43,880 bases of DNA from contig CADECW010000034.1 in the NCBI GenBank assembly GCA_902825855.1, positions 1-43,880 of the forward strand. Direction: 5' to 3'. The first letter of the stretch is position 1; each line of letters starts with the position of its first letter. Of the stretch, positions 17,475 through 25,944 are shown in pieces. Source of the DNA: an uncultured Rhodospirillales bacterium (GTDB taxonomy: Bacteria > Pseudomonadota > Alphaproteobacteria > Reyranellales > Reyranellaceae). Below the pieces are notes generated by a model, which made no database searches, had not been told where the DNA came from, and was given only the letters and a program-made list of their open reading frames with translations. The position numbers and the translations under genes are program-made.

Positions 17475-19082
17475 ATGACCATCCTTTCCTCCCAGGTCGA
17501 CACCCGCTCCGACACGTTCAAGCGCAACGTCGAGGCGATGCGCGCCCTGGTCGCCGACCTGAAAGCCCGTACCGACAAGATCCGCCTCGGCGGCGGCGAG
17601 GAATCCCGCAAGCGCCATGTCGCGCGCGGCAAGCTCCTGCCGCGCGAGCGCGTGCGGGCGCTGCTCGATCCCGGGTCGCCCTTCCTCGAACTGTCGCCCC
17701 TGGCGGCGATGGACATGTACGACAACGAAGCGCCCGGCTCGGGCGTCATCACCGGCGTTGGCCGGGTGAGCGGCGTCGAATGCGTGATCGTCTGCAACGA
17801 CGCCACGGTGAAGGGCGGCACCTACTATCCGATGACGGTTAAGAAGCACCTCCGGGCCCAGGAAGTGGCGATGGAGAACCGTCTGCCCTGCATCTACCTG
17901 GTCGATTCCGGGGGCGCCAACCTGCCGCAATGGCCGGAAGTCTTCCCGGACAAGACCCATTTCGGCCGCATCTTCTACAACCAGGCCAACATGTCGGCCC
18001 AGGGCATCCCGCAGATCGCGGTGGTCATGGGCTCGTGCACCGCGGGCGGGGCCTACGTGCCGGCGATGAGCGACGAGACCATCATCGTGCGCAAGCAGGG
18101 CACGATCTTTTTGGCCGGTCCGCCGCTCGTCAAGGCCGCCATCGGCGAGATCGTCAGCGCCGAGGACCTGGGAGGCGCCGACGTCCATGCCCGCACCTCG
18201 GGCGTCGCCGACCACTATGCCCACAATGACAGCCATGCGCTCGGCATGGCGCGGCGCATCGTGGCCAACCTCAATTGGAAGAAGAACCCGTCGGCATCGT
18301 TGATCGCGCCGCGTGAGCCGAAATACGCCGCCGAGGAACTCTATGGCGTCGTGCCGCCCGACAGCCGCACGCCCTACGACATGCGGGAGGTGATCGCCCG
18401 GCTGGTCGACGGCAGCGAGCTCGACGAATTCAAGCATCTCTACGGGACCACCATCGTCACCGGTTTCGCCCGCATCTGGGGCCATCCGGTCGGCGTGGTC
18501 GCCAACAACGGCATCCTGTTCAATGAATCGGCGCTGAAGGCTGCCCACTTCATCGAATTGTGCGGCCAGCGCGGCATCCCGTTGCTGTTCCTGCAGAACA
18601 TCACGGGCTTCATGGTTGGCCGCAAGTACGAGGCGGGCGGCATCGCCCGCGACGGTGCCAAGATGGTGACGGCGGTCTCGACCGTGGCGGTACCGAAGTT
18701 CACGGTGATCGTCGGCGGCAGCTATGGCGCCGGCAACTATGGCATGTGCGGCCGCGCCTACAGCCCGCGCTTCCTGTGGATGTGGCCAAGCTCGCGCATC
18801 TCGGTGATGGGCGGCGAACAGGCGGCGAGCGTGCTCGCCACCGTGCGGCGCGACAACATCGAGGCGCGCGGCAGCACTTGGCCCAAGGAAGAGGAAGAAG
18901 CCTTCAAGCAGCCGATCCGCGAGCAGTACGACCGCGAAGGCCATCCGTACTACGCCACCGCGCGGATCTGGGACGACGGCATCCTCGATCCGGTCGACAC
19001 GCGGATGGCGCTGGCGCTCGGCCTGTCGGCGGCGATGAACCAGCCGATCGGTCCGACCAGGTTCGGCGTCTTCCGGATGTAG
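17475..19082 (+). CDS. mccB: acyl-CoA carboxylase beta (carboxyltransferase) subunit, methylcrotonyl-CoA type
   Basis: Transfers CO2 from carboxybiotin to an enoyl-CoA, probably 3-methylcrotonyl-CoA in leucine/isovalerate degradation. The 535-residue protein has both crotonase-fold carboxyltransferase halves. [10 protein letters not shown] followed by [20 protein letters not shown] is diagnostic of MccB against propionyl-CoA carboxylases, and [16 protein letters not shown] and [17 protein letters not shown] follow as expected. The ATG at 17475 is used; upstream sequence in frame is repeat element A. The crotonase gene starts three bases after the stop and the biotin subunit comes next, forming a tight three-gene unit. 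Confidence 0.92.
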   Translation: MTILSSQVDTRSDTFKRNVEAMRALVADLKARTDKIRLGGGEESRKRHVARGKLLPRERVRALLDPGSPFLELSPLAAMDMYDNEAPGSGVITGVGRVSGVECVIVCNDATVKGGTYYPMTVKKHLRAQEVAMENRLPCIYLVDSGGANLPQWPEVFPDKTHFGRIFYNQANMSAQGIPQIAVVMGSCTAGGAYVPAMSDETIIVRKQGTIFLAGPPLVKAAIGEIVSAEDLGGADVHARTSGVADHYAHNDSHALGMARRIVANLNWKKNPSASLIAPREPKYAAEELYGVVPPDSRTPYDMREVIARLVDGSELDEFKHLYGTTIVTGFARIWGHPVGVVANNGILFNESALKAAHFIELCGQRGIPLLFLQNITGFMVGRKYEAGGIARDGAKMVTAVSTVAVPKFTVIVGGSYGAGNYGMCGRAYSPRFLWMWPSSRISVMGGEQAASVLATVRRDNIEARGSTWPKEEEEAFKQPIREQYDREGHPYYATARIWDDGILDPVDTRMALALGLSAAMNQPIGPTRFGVFRM

Positions 19083-19085
19083 CCG

Positions 19086-19868
19086 ATGAGCGCGACGGTA
19101 AAGACGACGGTGGCGGACGGCGTGGCCCGGCTCACGCTCAACCGGCCTGACGAGATGAACTCGTTCGACGGCGACACGGCGCGCGCCATCATCGATGCCG
19201 TCCATGGCTTTGCCGAGAGCGACCGCGTCCGCGTGCTGGTGCTGGACAGCGAAGGCAGGGCGTTCTCGGCCGGCGGTGACTTCAACTGGGTGCTGACCTG
19301 GCCCGGTCTCGACGCCATCACCCGCCGCGTCGGCGCCGACGCCATGATGGGTGCCGTCCAGGCAGTCTACGATTTCCCCAAGCCTTCCATTGCGCGCGTC
19401 CATGCTGCCGCCGTCGGCGGCGGCATCGGGCTCATGCTGGCCTGCGACTTCGCGATCGCCGCCTCGTCGGCGCGCTTTGGCTTGACGTCGGTGCGGAACG
19501 GGCTTCTGGCCGGCATCGCCATCCCCGTACTGATCGAGGCGGTCGGACCGAGGCTGGCACGCCAGCTGCTGATGCATGGCGGGCTGTTCGACTCCGAGAC
19601 AGCGTTGCGAATCGGTCTGGTCGACCAGGTAGTCGCGGCCGAGGAACTCGACCAGACCGTGGCGGCGCTGGCGCGCGAGCTGATGCTGGGCGCGCCGTCG
19701 GTGCAGCGGCTGATCAAGGAGCTGGTCCCCGAGCTCGATGCGCGGCGGCACGACGACGAGGCGGCGGACCTGATCGGCGAACATGTCGCCGCTCAGTGCA
19801 CGACCGAGGAAGCGCTGGAAGGCATGCGGGCTTTTTTGGGCAAGCGCAAGCCAGGGTGGGCGAGCTGA
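19086..19868 (+). CDS. enoyl-CoA hydratase/isomerase family protein (LiuC-like position)
   Basis: A 260-residue crotonase. By context it should be 3-methylglutaconyl-CoA hydratase, the step between the carboxylase and HMG-CoA lyase. The oxyanion-hole segments are present (AFSAGGDF at 59-66 and AAVGGGIGLMLACD at 108-121). However, the two acid/base glutamates of classical enoyl-CoA hydratase are replaced: the first position is G115 (GGGIGL instead of GGGCEL) and the second S135 (FGLTSVRNGL instead of FGxPE). LiuC-type hydratases also lack the first but, as I recall them, keep the second. It may therefore use a different residue or catalyse another crotonase reaction. Its stop overlaps the next start by one base. 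Confidence 0.85.
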   Translation: MSATVKTTVADGVARLTLNRPDEMNSFDGDTARAIIDAVHGFAESDRVRVLVLDSEGRAFSAGGDFNWVLTWPGLDAITRRVGADAMMGAVQAVYDFPKPSIARVHAAAVGGGIGLMLACDFAIAASSARFGLTSVRNGLLAGIAIPVLIEAVGPRLARQLLMHGGLFDSETALRIGLVDQVVAAEELDQTVAALARELMLGAPSVQRLIKELVPELDARRHDDEAADLIGEHVAAQCTTEEALEGMRAFLGKRKPGWAS

Positions 19869-21862
19869 TGTTTTCCAAGATCCTGATCGCCAATCGCGGC
19901 GAGATCGCCTGTCGAGTCATCAAGACCGCGCAGCGCCTCGGAATCAAGACGGTGGCCGTCTACTCCGACGCCGACCGCGACGCCCGTCACGTTGCCCTGG
20001 CGGATGAGGCCGTACACATCGGCCCGGCGCCGGCGCGGGAAAGCTACCTGGTCGCCGACAAGATCATTGCCGCGGCAAGGCATACCGGCGCCGAGGCGAT
20101 CCATCCGGGCTACGGCTTCCTGTCGGAGAATGCCGGCTTCGCCGAGGCCTGTGCCAAGGCCGGTATCGTCTTCATCGGCCCGCCGCCCTCGGCTATCCAC
20201 GCCATGGGCTCCAAGAGCGAAGCCAAGAAGATCATGGAGAAGGCCAAGGTACCGCTGGTGCCGGGCTATCACGGTGACGATCAGTCGCCTGAGCTGCTGG
20301 CGAAGGAAGCGGCGCGCATCGGTTTTCCCGTGCTGATCAAGGCGTCGGCCGGCGGCGGCGGCAAGGGCATGCGCGTGGTCGAGGAGGCGGCAAAGTTCGC
20401 CGATGCTCTGGCCGGCGCCAAGCGCGAGGCCAAGGCCTCGTTCGCCGACGATCACGTATTGGTCGAGAAGTACCTGACACGGCCGCGCCACATCGAAATC
20501 CAGGTCTTCGCCGACAGCCACCGCAACTGCCTCTATCTCTTCGAGCGCGACTGCTCGATCCAGCGTCGCCACCAGAAGGTGATCGAGGAAGCGCCAGCGC
20601 CCAACATGGATCCAGAGCGCCGCAAGGCGATGGGCGAGGCGGCCGTCGCGGCCGCCAAGGCGATCGGCTACCAGGGCGCCGGCACGGTCGAGTTCATCGC
20701 CAACCAGGACGGCACCTTCTACTTCATGGAGATGAACACCCGCCTGCAGGTCGAGCATCCGGTCACCGAGGCGATCACCGGCCAGGATTTGGTCGAATGG
20801 CAGCTCGTGGTCGCGGCGGGCGGAAAGCTGCCGCTGACGCAGGAGGAACTCGGCATCGAAGGTCACGCCGTCGAGGTGCGTCTCTACGCCGAGGATCCCA
20901 GCCGCAACTTCCTGCCGTCGACGGGCGTGCTGGTTCATCTCCGTTTGCCGGAAGAGGGACCGCATGTGCGCGTCGATACCGGCGTGCGCCAGGGCGACAC
21001 CGTCACACCGTTCTACGACCCGATGATCGCCAAGGTCATCGTGCACGACCGTGATCGGACGTCGGCGCTGCGCCGCATGGCGGCGTTGATGGGCGAGACC
21101 GAGGTGGTCGGCGTCACGACCAATGCGGCGCTCCTGAAGGCGCTGTGCTCGCATCCGGCGTTCGTTGGCGGCGAGGTCGATACCGGCTTCATCGAGCGCC
21201 ATCACGCTACGCTGTTCGCCAAGCCCGCGCCGGCCGGCGATCGCACTCTCGCCATTGCCACGCTGGGGCGTCTGCTCGAATGGGATCCGTCGCTGCCTTC
21301 GAATGATCCGTGGGACCAGCGCAGCGGCTTTCGCCTGCTCGACGAGGGCCATGACGATGTGCGCTGGAAGGACGGCGAGCGCGAAGTGACCGTGATTGCC
21401 CGCCGTCGGCGCGACGGGACGATCGGCCTGGTGTTGCCTGGCGGCACGATCGAGGCGCGCGTGCGGCAGGGCGAGGATGGCCGCCTGGCCATCCGGTTGG
21501 GTAACGATGCGTTCAAGGCCGACGTGGTGCGCCGCCTTACAGCGGACGGCGTCGACTATGTGGTGTTCGTCGATGGCGCCAGCCGGACGCTGCGGCTGGT
21601 CGATCCGCTCGACGTCACGCAGTACGAGGCGACAGCCTCGGGGGAGGGCGCGGTAAAGGCGCCGCTGCCGGGCAAGATCATCGACCTGCGCGTGAAGGCC
21701 GGCGACAAGGTGAGCAAGGGCCAGCCCCTGCTTGTGCTCGAGGCGATGAAGATGGAGCACACCCTGGCCGCACCCGCGGACGGTACGGTCAAGACGGTAC
21801 GCTATGCGGTCGGCGAGCAGGTGGTCGAGGGGGCAGAACTGGTGGAGTTCGAAGCCGGCTGA
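19868..21862 (+). CDS. mccA: acyl-CoA carboxylase alpha (biotin carboxylase / biotin carrier) subunit
   Basis: ATP-dependent carboxylation of its own biotin, the partner of the beta subunit encoded two genes upstream. The 664-residue protein has a biotin carboxylase N-domain (MFSKILIANRGEIACRVI), an ATP-grasp domain with the glycine loop ASAGGGGKGMR (about 159-169), the RDCSIQRRHQK and EMNTRLQVEHPVTE motifs, a linker domain and a C-terminal biotinyl domain. Biotin attaches at K628 in LEAMKMEHTL. Domain order and length match MccA/AccA-type subunits. The start ATG at 19868 overlaps the crotonase stop (TGATG). Confidence 0.94.
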   Translation: MFSKILIANRGEIACRVIKTAQRLGIKTVAVYSDADRDARHVALADEAVHIGPAPARESYLVADKIIAAARHTGAEAIHPGYGFLSENAGFAEACAKAGIVFIGPPPSAIHAMGSKSEAKKIMEKAKVPLVPGYHGDDQSPELLAKEAARIGFPVLIKASAGGGGKGMRVVEEAAKFADALAGAKREAKASFADDHVLVEKYLTRPRHIEIQVFADSHRNCLYLFERDCSIQRRHQKVIEEAPAPNMDPERRKAMGEAAVAAAKAIGYQGAGTVEFIANQDGTFYFMEMNTRLQVEHPVTEAITGQDLVEWQLVVAAGGKLPLTQEELGIEGHAVEVRLYAEDPSRNFLPSTGVLVHLRLPEEGPHVRVDTGVRQGDTVTPFYDPMIAKVIVHDRDRTSALRRMAALMGETEVVGVTTNAALLKALCSHPAFVGGEVDTGFIERHHATLFAKPAPAGDRTLAIATLGRLLEWDPSLPSNDPWDQRSGFRLLDEGHDDVRWKDGEREVTVIARRRRDGTIGLVLPGGTIEARVRQGEDGRLAIRLGNDAFKADVVRRLTADGVDYVVFVDGASRTLRLVDPLDVTQYEATASGEGAVKAPLPGKIIDLRVKAGDKVSKGQPLLVLEAMKMEHTLAAPADGTVKTVRYAVGEQVVEGAELVEFEAG

Positions 21863-21895
21863 CATGGGCGGGCGGGACCGTACGGGAGGATCGCC

Positions 21896-22768
21896 ATGGG
21901 CAAGTTCATCGTCGAACCGCACTTTCGACTGCAGGAATGGGTGGCCGAGGAGAAAGGCTACTTTCGTGCCGAGGGACTCGACTACGAGTTCCGCGAGCTG
22001 ATCCGATCGACTGCCGGCCAGCATCACAACAAGGGTTCGTCCGGTGCTTTCCAGAGCATCGAGAAAGGCCGCGAGGCCGACGTGAGTTGCGCCTGCCACT
22101 GGACCGTCGCGGTGGCGGCGTCCAACGGGCATGCCCGGCTCTACGCCGATGCCTATTCGGTGGCGCCCGCCGGCATCTTCGTGCCGGCCGACTCGCCGAT
22201 CCGCACGCCCGAGGATCTGGCCGGCGTGCCGATCTCGGTGGGCTTTCAGTCGGGCAGCCACTATTCCACGATCCAGGCGCTGGAGCAGTACCTGCCGCGC
22301 GACAAGATCAATCTCACCTTCGAGGACGGCATGCTGTTTCGCCGCCTCGAGCTTTTGATCGACGGCAAGAGTCGGGCGGCAGCTCTGTTCAGCGGGCCCT
22401 ACTACCTGGTCGAGCAGCTCGGGTTCCGCAAGGTGATCGACACGACCTTCATGATCGCCGCCATGATCAACGGGGCGCCCGATCCCGAGGATATCCGTCG
22501 CTACTTCCGTGCGCTCAAGCGGGCGCAGCGCGACATCGACCTCAGGCCAGAGCTCTATACCCACTACTACGGGAACGAGTTCCCCGAGCGCTGGCACGCG
22601 ATGATGGACACGCGGCGCTGGGGTCCGGGCGAGCGCATCGTCTTCGAGCCGTACTCGCGGCAAGCCTACGAACAGTCGTTCGACTGGATCGCCCGGCATG
22701 AGATCTTTGCCGAAGGCCGCATGGGCTCGGGCGACTACGACAAGGCGACGGTTTCGTTCTCCGGCTGA
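21896..22768 (+). CDS. ABC transporter substrate-binding-like protein (NMT1/THI5-type), no signal peptide
   Basis: A 290-residue type II periplasmic-binding fold. RLQEWVAEEKGYFRAEGLDYEF near the N-terminus, the IEKGREADVSCACHW ligand-site region and IRTPEDLAGVPISVGFQSG in the hinge region follow the NMT1/SsuA-like pattern. The protein begins directly with the first domain strand (MGKFIVEPHF) and no hydrophobic export signal is present, although GGGAGGA five bases before the ATG makes this start convincing. It would therefore be cytoplasmic unless exported by another route. No ABC ATPase or permease is adjacent. It starts 33 bases after mccA and may be the last gene of that transcript. Confidence 0.75.
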   Translation: MGKFIVEPHFRLQEWVAEEKGYFRAEGLDYEFRELIRSTAGQHHNKGSSGAFQSIEKGREADVSCACHWTVAVAASNGHARLYADAYSVAPAGIFVPADSPIRTPEDLAGVPISVGFQSGSHYSTIQALEQYLPRDKINLTFEDGMLFRRLELLIDGKSRAAALFSGPYYLVEQLGFRKVIDTTFMIAAMINGAPDPEDIRRYFRALKRAQRDIDLRPELYTHYYGNEFPERWHAMMDTRRWGPGERIVFEPYSRQAYEQSFDWIARHEIFAEGRMGSGDYDKATVSFSG

Positions 22769-22799
22769 TTTGGCGGGGCGCGCCGCTCCAATTCGGCGC

Positions 22800-24077
22800 T
22801 CAGCCTCGTCCCGCGCTCAGCACTGCGTTCAGGATCAGGGCGCCGAATGTCGCCGTGCCGATGCCGCCCAGGGCAAACTCGCCGAAGCTCAGCGTGAACT
22901 CGCCGGTGCCCAGCACCAGCGTGACGGCGGCCACGATCATGTTGCGGCTGTCGGTGAAGTCGACCTTGTTGTCGACCCAGATTCGCGCGCCGGCGATGGC
23001 GATCAGGCCGAAGATCACGATGCTGACGCCGCCCATTGCCGGCAACGGGATGGTGTGGATCAACGCGCCGAACTTGGGCGAGAAGCCCAGGAGGATGGCG
23101 ACCAGAGCTGCCACCACGAAGAGTGCCGTCGAGTAGATGCGCGTCGCCGCCATGACGCCGATATTCTCGGCGTAGGTGGTCACGCCGCTGCCGCCCACGC
23201 TGCCCGACACCATGGTGGCAATGCCGTCGCCGATGAAGGCGCGCCCGAGCCACGGGCCCATGTCGCGGCCGGTCATGGCGCCAACCGCCTTCAGGTGCCC
23301 CAGATTCTCCGCCACCAGGATCAGCGCCACCGGGACGATCAGGGTGATCGCCCGCATCTCGAACACCGGCGCTTCGAACTTCGGCAGACCGAGCCACGCC
23401 GCCTGCTCGATCAGCTTGAAGTCGATCGGCTTGCCCCACCCCAGGCCGTTGGTAAGCACGGCATAGAACGCCGTCGACAGGACCAGGCCGACCAGGATCA
23501 GCAGCCGGCGCATCAGGCCGCGGCTGTAGACCGCCACCAGTGCGATGGCGAAGAACGTGGCGGCCTGGATCCAGGCGTCGAAGTTCGTCGGCCCCATGGT
23601 CTTGATGGGCAGCGAGGCGAGGTTCAGGCCTATGACCGCCACCACCGAACCGGTGACGACGGGTGGCATCAACCGCTCGATCCAGCCCGTGCTGGTCGCC
23701 GTCACGATCAGCCCTATCGCGGCATAGACGGCGCCGCAGACGACGATGCCGCCGAGCGCCACGCCTATGTTGGGGTTGGGGCCGCCCTGGCCGGCATAGC
23801 CGGTGGCGGTGATGACCACGGCGATGAAGGCGAAGGACGAGCTGAGATAGCTCGGCACCCGGCCGCCGACGGCGACGAAGAAGATCAGCGTGCCGACGCC
23901 GCTCATCAGAACCGCGACGTTGGCGTCGAAGCCCATCAGCATCGGGCACAGCACAGTCCCGCCGAACATCGCCACGACATGCTGGATACCCAGCGCCGCG
24001 GTTTGCGACCATGGCAGCCGCTCTTCCGGCGCCACGACGATGCCGTCGGCCGGCTGCTTCAGCTTCCAGGAAAGCAA
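22800..24077 (-). CDS. nucleobase:cation symporter-2 permease (uracil/pyrimidine, UraA/RutG type)
   Basis: Proton-coupled nucleobase importer, 425 residues, about 14 membrane segments. The NCS2 features are GIQHVVAMFGGTVLCP (30-45), the glutamate E257 in LVAENLGHLKAVGAMTGRD, and E304 in TTYAENIGVMAATR; these correspond to the substrate-binding glutamates of E. coli UraA. The wording of the last block is that of uracil-type rather than xanthine/urate-type members. The only start compatible with a complete first segment is TTG at 24077; a stop lies 39 bases upstream in frame and no ATG or GTG intervenes, so the start is uncertain. Convergent with the binding-like protein, 31 bases apart. Confidence 0.9.
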   Translation of the reverse strand: MLSWKLKQPADGIVVAPEERLPWSQTAALGIQHVVAMFGGTVLCPMLMGFDANVAVLMSGVGTLIFFVAVGGRVPSYLSSSFAFIAVVITATGYAGQGGPNPNIGVALGGIVVCGAVYAAIGLIVTATSTGWIERLMPPVVTGSVVAVIGLNLASLPIKTMGPTNFDAWIQAATFFAIALVAVYSRGLMRRLLILVGLVLSTAFYAVLTNGLGWGKPIDFKLIEQAAWLGLPKFEAPVFEMRAITLIVPVALILVAENLGHLKAVGAMTGRDMGPWLGRAFIGDGIATMVSGSVGGSGVTTYAENIGVMAATRIYSTALFVVAALVAILLGFSPKFGALIHTIPLPAMGGVSIVIFGLIAIAGARIWVDNKVDFTDSRNMIVAAVTLVLGTGEFTLSFGEFALGGIGTATFGALILNAVLSAGRG

Positions 24078-24135
24078 GGTGCCCGAGCCCCCGTCTTTAA
24101 GGTTCCTCTGACCCTATCGGGGCAAGCCTACCCGC

Positions 24136-24170
24136 GTCATCCCGAGCCAAGCTCCCCAGGGCGGGATGAC
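24136..24170. repeat. 35-bp inverted repeat related to the MITE-like element
   Basis: GTCATCCCG (24136-24144) and CGGGATGAC (24162-24170) are perfect inverted repeats around a 17-base centre. The arms are the same as the ends of the ~115-bp elements A and B, and copy B begins only 16 bases further on. It may be a solo, internally deleted copy or an independent REP-like hairpin upstream of the permease gene. Confidence 0.65.
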
Positions 24171-24186
24171 GGTGAAATTATTTCCC

Positions 24187-24300
24187 GTCATCCCGAGCGA
24201 AGCCGCTCGAAGGGCGGCGCAGTCGAGGGACCTCTTCTTGTCGACGCATGTACAGAACAGGACCCTTCGCATCGCTGCGCCCGGCTCCGGTCGGGATGAC
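24187..24300. repeat. MITE/REP-like intergenic element, copy B
   Basis: 114 bases opening GTCATCCCGAGCGAAGCC and ending GGTCGGGATGAC, giving perfect terminal inverted repeats GTCATCCCGA / TCGGGATGAC. It shares with copy A (17309-17424) the blocks GAAGGGCGGCGCAGTCGAGG and CGGCTCCGGTCGGGA, with scattered differences between. It lies between the DUF2189 gene and the permease gene, both leftward. Confidence 0.78.
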
Positions 24301-24312
24301 GGGGCGCGAGCC

Positions 24313-25188
24313 TCAGTTCACGACCACCTTGCGATAGAGGTGCCAGGTGGCATGTCCGAGGATGGGCAGGATGATGGCGAGCCCCACCAGCAGCGGAATC
24401 GCGCCGATCACCAGGCCGGCCGCAATGATCAGGCCCCATGCCGCCATCGGCCCGGGGTTCTCGCGCACGGCGCGGAACGAGGTCGCCACCGCCTGGCGCA
24501 CGCCGACATTTCGGTCGAGCAGGAGCGGGAAGGAGACGACGCTGATCGCCAGCACCAGCAGGGCGAACAGGAAGCCCACGCCGACACCGACGATCACCAT
24601 CGTCCAGCCTTGCGGCGTGGTCACGGCGTCACGCGCGAAGGCGATTGCGGAGACCGGTTGATCGGGTCCGAGGGTTACGGTGTAGATGAAGTTGGCGGCC
24701 GCCAGCCACAGCGCGAACAGGCCGAACAGCACCAGGCCGAGCGTCATCACCGAGCCGATGGCCGGCGAGCGCACGACGGCGAATGCATCGGCCCAGCCGG
24801 TAGCGGTGCCGAGTTCGCGGCGGCGGCTCATCTCATAGAGGCCGACACCGAACAGGGGCGCGATCAGCGCAAAGCCAGAGACCAGCGGGAAGATCAACGG
24901 CAGCATCCCGTAGTCGAAGGCGAAGCGCGAGATGATCAGGCCGGCGACCGGATAGATCATGCACAGAAAAATGACGTCGGTGCGGCAGGCACCGAAGTCT
25001 CGCGCACCCTGGCGCAGGGCCTCGCGGAGGTCGGAGAGCCCGACCTTGCGCACGACCGGGGGCGCCATTTCGCGTGCCTCCCAGGCGCCGTCCATGGTGC
25101 TGGCGGCCGAGCCGATGGCCTGTCCGGTTTCCTTGAGGCGATCCCAACCCCATTCGATGGGGTTCCTGACATGGGGCTGCACGGCCAT
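24313..25188 (-). CDS. DUF2189 integral membrane protein
   Basis: A 291-residue membrane protein with about six hydrophobic segments (roughly 75-100, 105-125, 150-175, 205-235, 250-285). The N-terminal cytosolic part has VGLSDLREALRQGARDF, typical of the predicted integral membrane family DUF2189 (COG5473-like), with PVAGLIISRFAFDYGMLPL following. Function unknown. The ATG at 25188 is strongly supported by AAGGAGA six bases upstream. The stop lies 12 bases before repeat element B in the leftward direction. Confidence 0.85.
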   Translation of the reverse strand: MAVQPHVRNPIEWGWDRLKETGQAIGSAASTMDGAWEAREMAPPVVRKVGLSDLREALRQGARDFGACRTDVIFLCMIYPVAGLIISRFAFDYGMLPLIFPLVSGFALIAPLFGVGLYEMSRRRELGTATGWADAFAVVRSPAIGSVMTLGLVLFGLFALWLAAANFIYTVTLGPDQPVSAIAFARDAVTTPQGWTMVIVGVGVGFLFALLVLAISVVSFPLLLDRNVGVRQAVATSFRAVRENPGPMAAWGLIIAAGLVIGAIPLLVGLAIILPILGHATWHLYRKVVVN

Positions 25189-25732
25189 GATTGTCTCCTT
25201 CCTAACGATCGTTGGAAGGTCGCGGCTCAAGTGTGGCGTCCAGTCGTGGCACTGACATCAGTCCAACTCGTCGGCCACCTAGAGCCGCGATCCGCCACGG
25301 GGGAAGTCTACGCCGATTGGCGGCAGATGTAAGGCCTCATGGCGGTGTCCTGTGAAATTGGGGCACTGCCATGCGCCGTTACTCGGCCCAGTTTGGGCCT
25401 GGGCCAAAGCACCACCAAGGTCATTGGGACAGGGGCTCGTTTCCCGAGAGGTTGAGCAGCAATCCACCGGTAAGCAAGGGCCCAGGATGGAAGATGGGCT
25501 TACAGGCTACGCGAAGTTCCTGGCCGCGGGCCGAGTTGCTTCGGCCTCTCTGCCGGTCGCCTGGCGTGATATCCGGCAACACGGCTGCCCGAAGCGGCAT
25601 CTTTGTTTGGAGGAATCAAAGCTCGAGGCTTTGGCGACCAAAGCCCGTGAAACTCGTTCGCAGCAAAACCCGCTGGTAGTTATGCGTATATGCACGATGA
25701 GTGTTCTTGGGAGCGGGGTTAAGCTTGCAGTC
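25189..25732. other. gene-poor stretch, no confident gene
   Basis: Several hundred bases upstream of the DUF2189 gene without a convincing gene. A rightward open frame (25352-25852) and a leftward one (25279-25467) exist, but neither matches a family I know, neither has a good ribosome site, and codon bias is weaker than in the neighbours. The stretch contains CAAAGC (25617-25622), GCTTTG (25628-25633) and CAAAGC (25639-25644), which could form two mutually exclusive small hairpins. It may be a decayed gene or a control region. Confidence 0.45.
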
Positions 25733-25852
25733 ATGCTACGCCGTCACAGGCCGCTGATTGACCCCGAAACGCAGGGTGCCGTGGTTGCGATCCTGCTGGT
25801 CGCAATAGTCGTTGCAGCCATGGTCGTTGTGTTTTGGGGAGTGCACCCCTAG
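25733..25852 (+). CDS. possible 39-residue single-span membrane peptide
   Basis: The frame from the ATG at 25733 encodes a short basic head (MLRRHRPLIDPETQ) followed by one strongly hydrophobic helix (GAVVAILLVAIVVAAMVVVF) and stops at 25852. The charge layout is that of a small inner-membrane protein with a cytoplasmic N-terminus. An in-frame ATG at 25697 would add 12 residues. No strong ribosome site is seen. Not recognised as a known family; low-complexity Ala/Val composition could also arise by chance in GC-rich DNA. Confidence 0.35.
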   Translation: MLRRHRPLIDPETQGAVVAILLVAIVVAAMVVVFWGVHP

Positions 25853-25876
25853 CGAGCGCGCCGATTTCGCAGTCCT

Positions 25877-25933
25877 GCCCGTGCGCACCACGGGCGTCGT
25901 CCTCATGTCCTCCCCGAAGACAGGGAGGACATG
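25877..25933. terminator. two tandem perfect hairpins, probable transcription end
   Basis: The first stem is GCCCGTG (25877-25883) with CACGGGC (25889-25895), five-base loop. The second is CATGTCCTCCC (25904-25914) with GGGAGGACATG (25923-25933), eleven perfect pairs and an eight-base loop. They sit 12 bases beyond the stop of the leftward aminotransferase (25945) and 25 bases after the stop of the small rightward frame. A T-run is missing, so Rho-assisted or RNA-stability roles are also possible. Confidence 0.5.
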
Positions 25934-25944
25934 AAGGGGTGAGC

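Noticed and set aside
17310..22699. Long leftward open frames (over 800 codons) opposite mccB, the crotonase, mccA and the binding-like protein
   Set aside because: Antisense frames of conserved genes with no ribosome sites and no recognisable domains.
25352..25852. A 166-codon rightward frame in the gene-poor stretch
   Set aside because: No family match, no ribosome site, mixed composition; only its last 39 codons look plausible and are listed separately.
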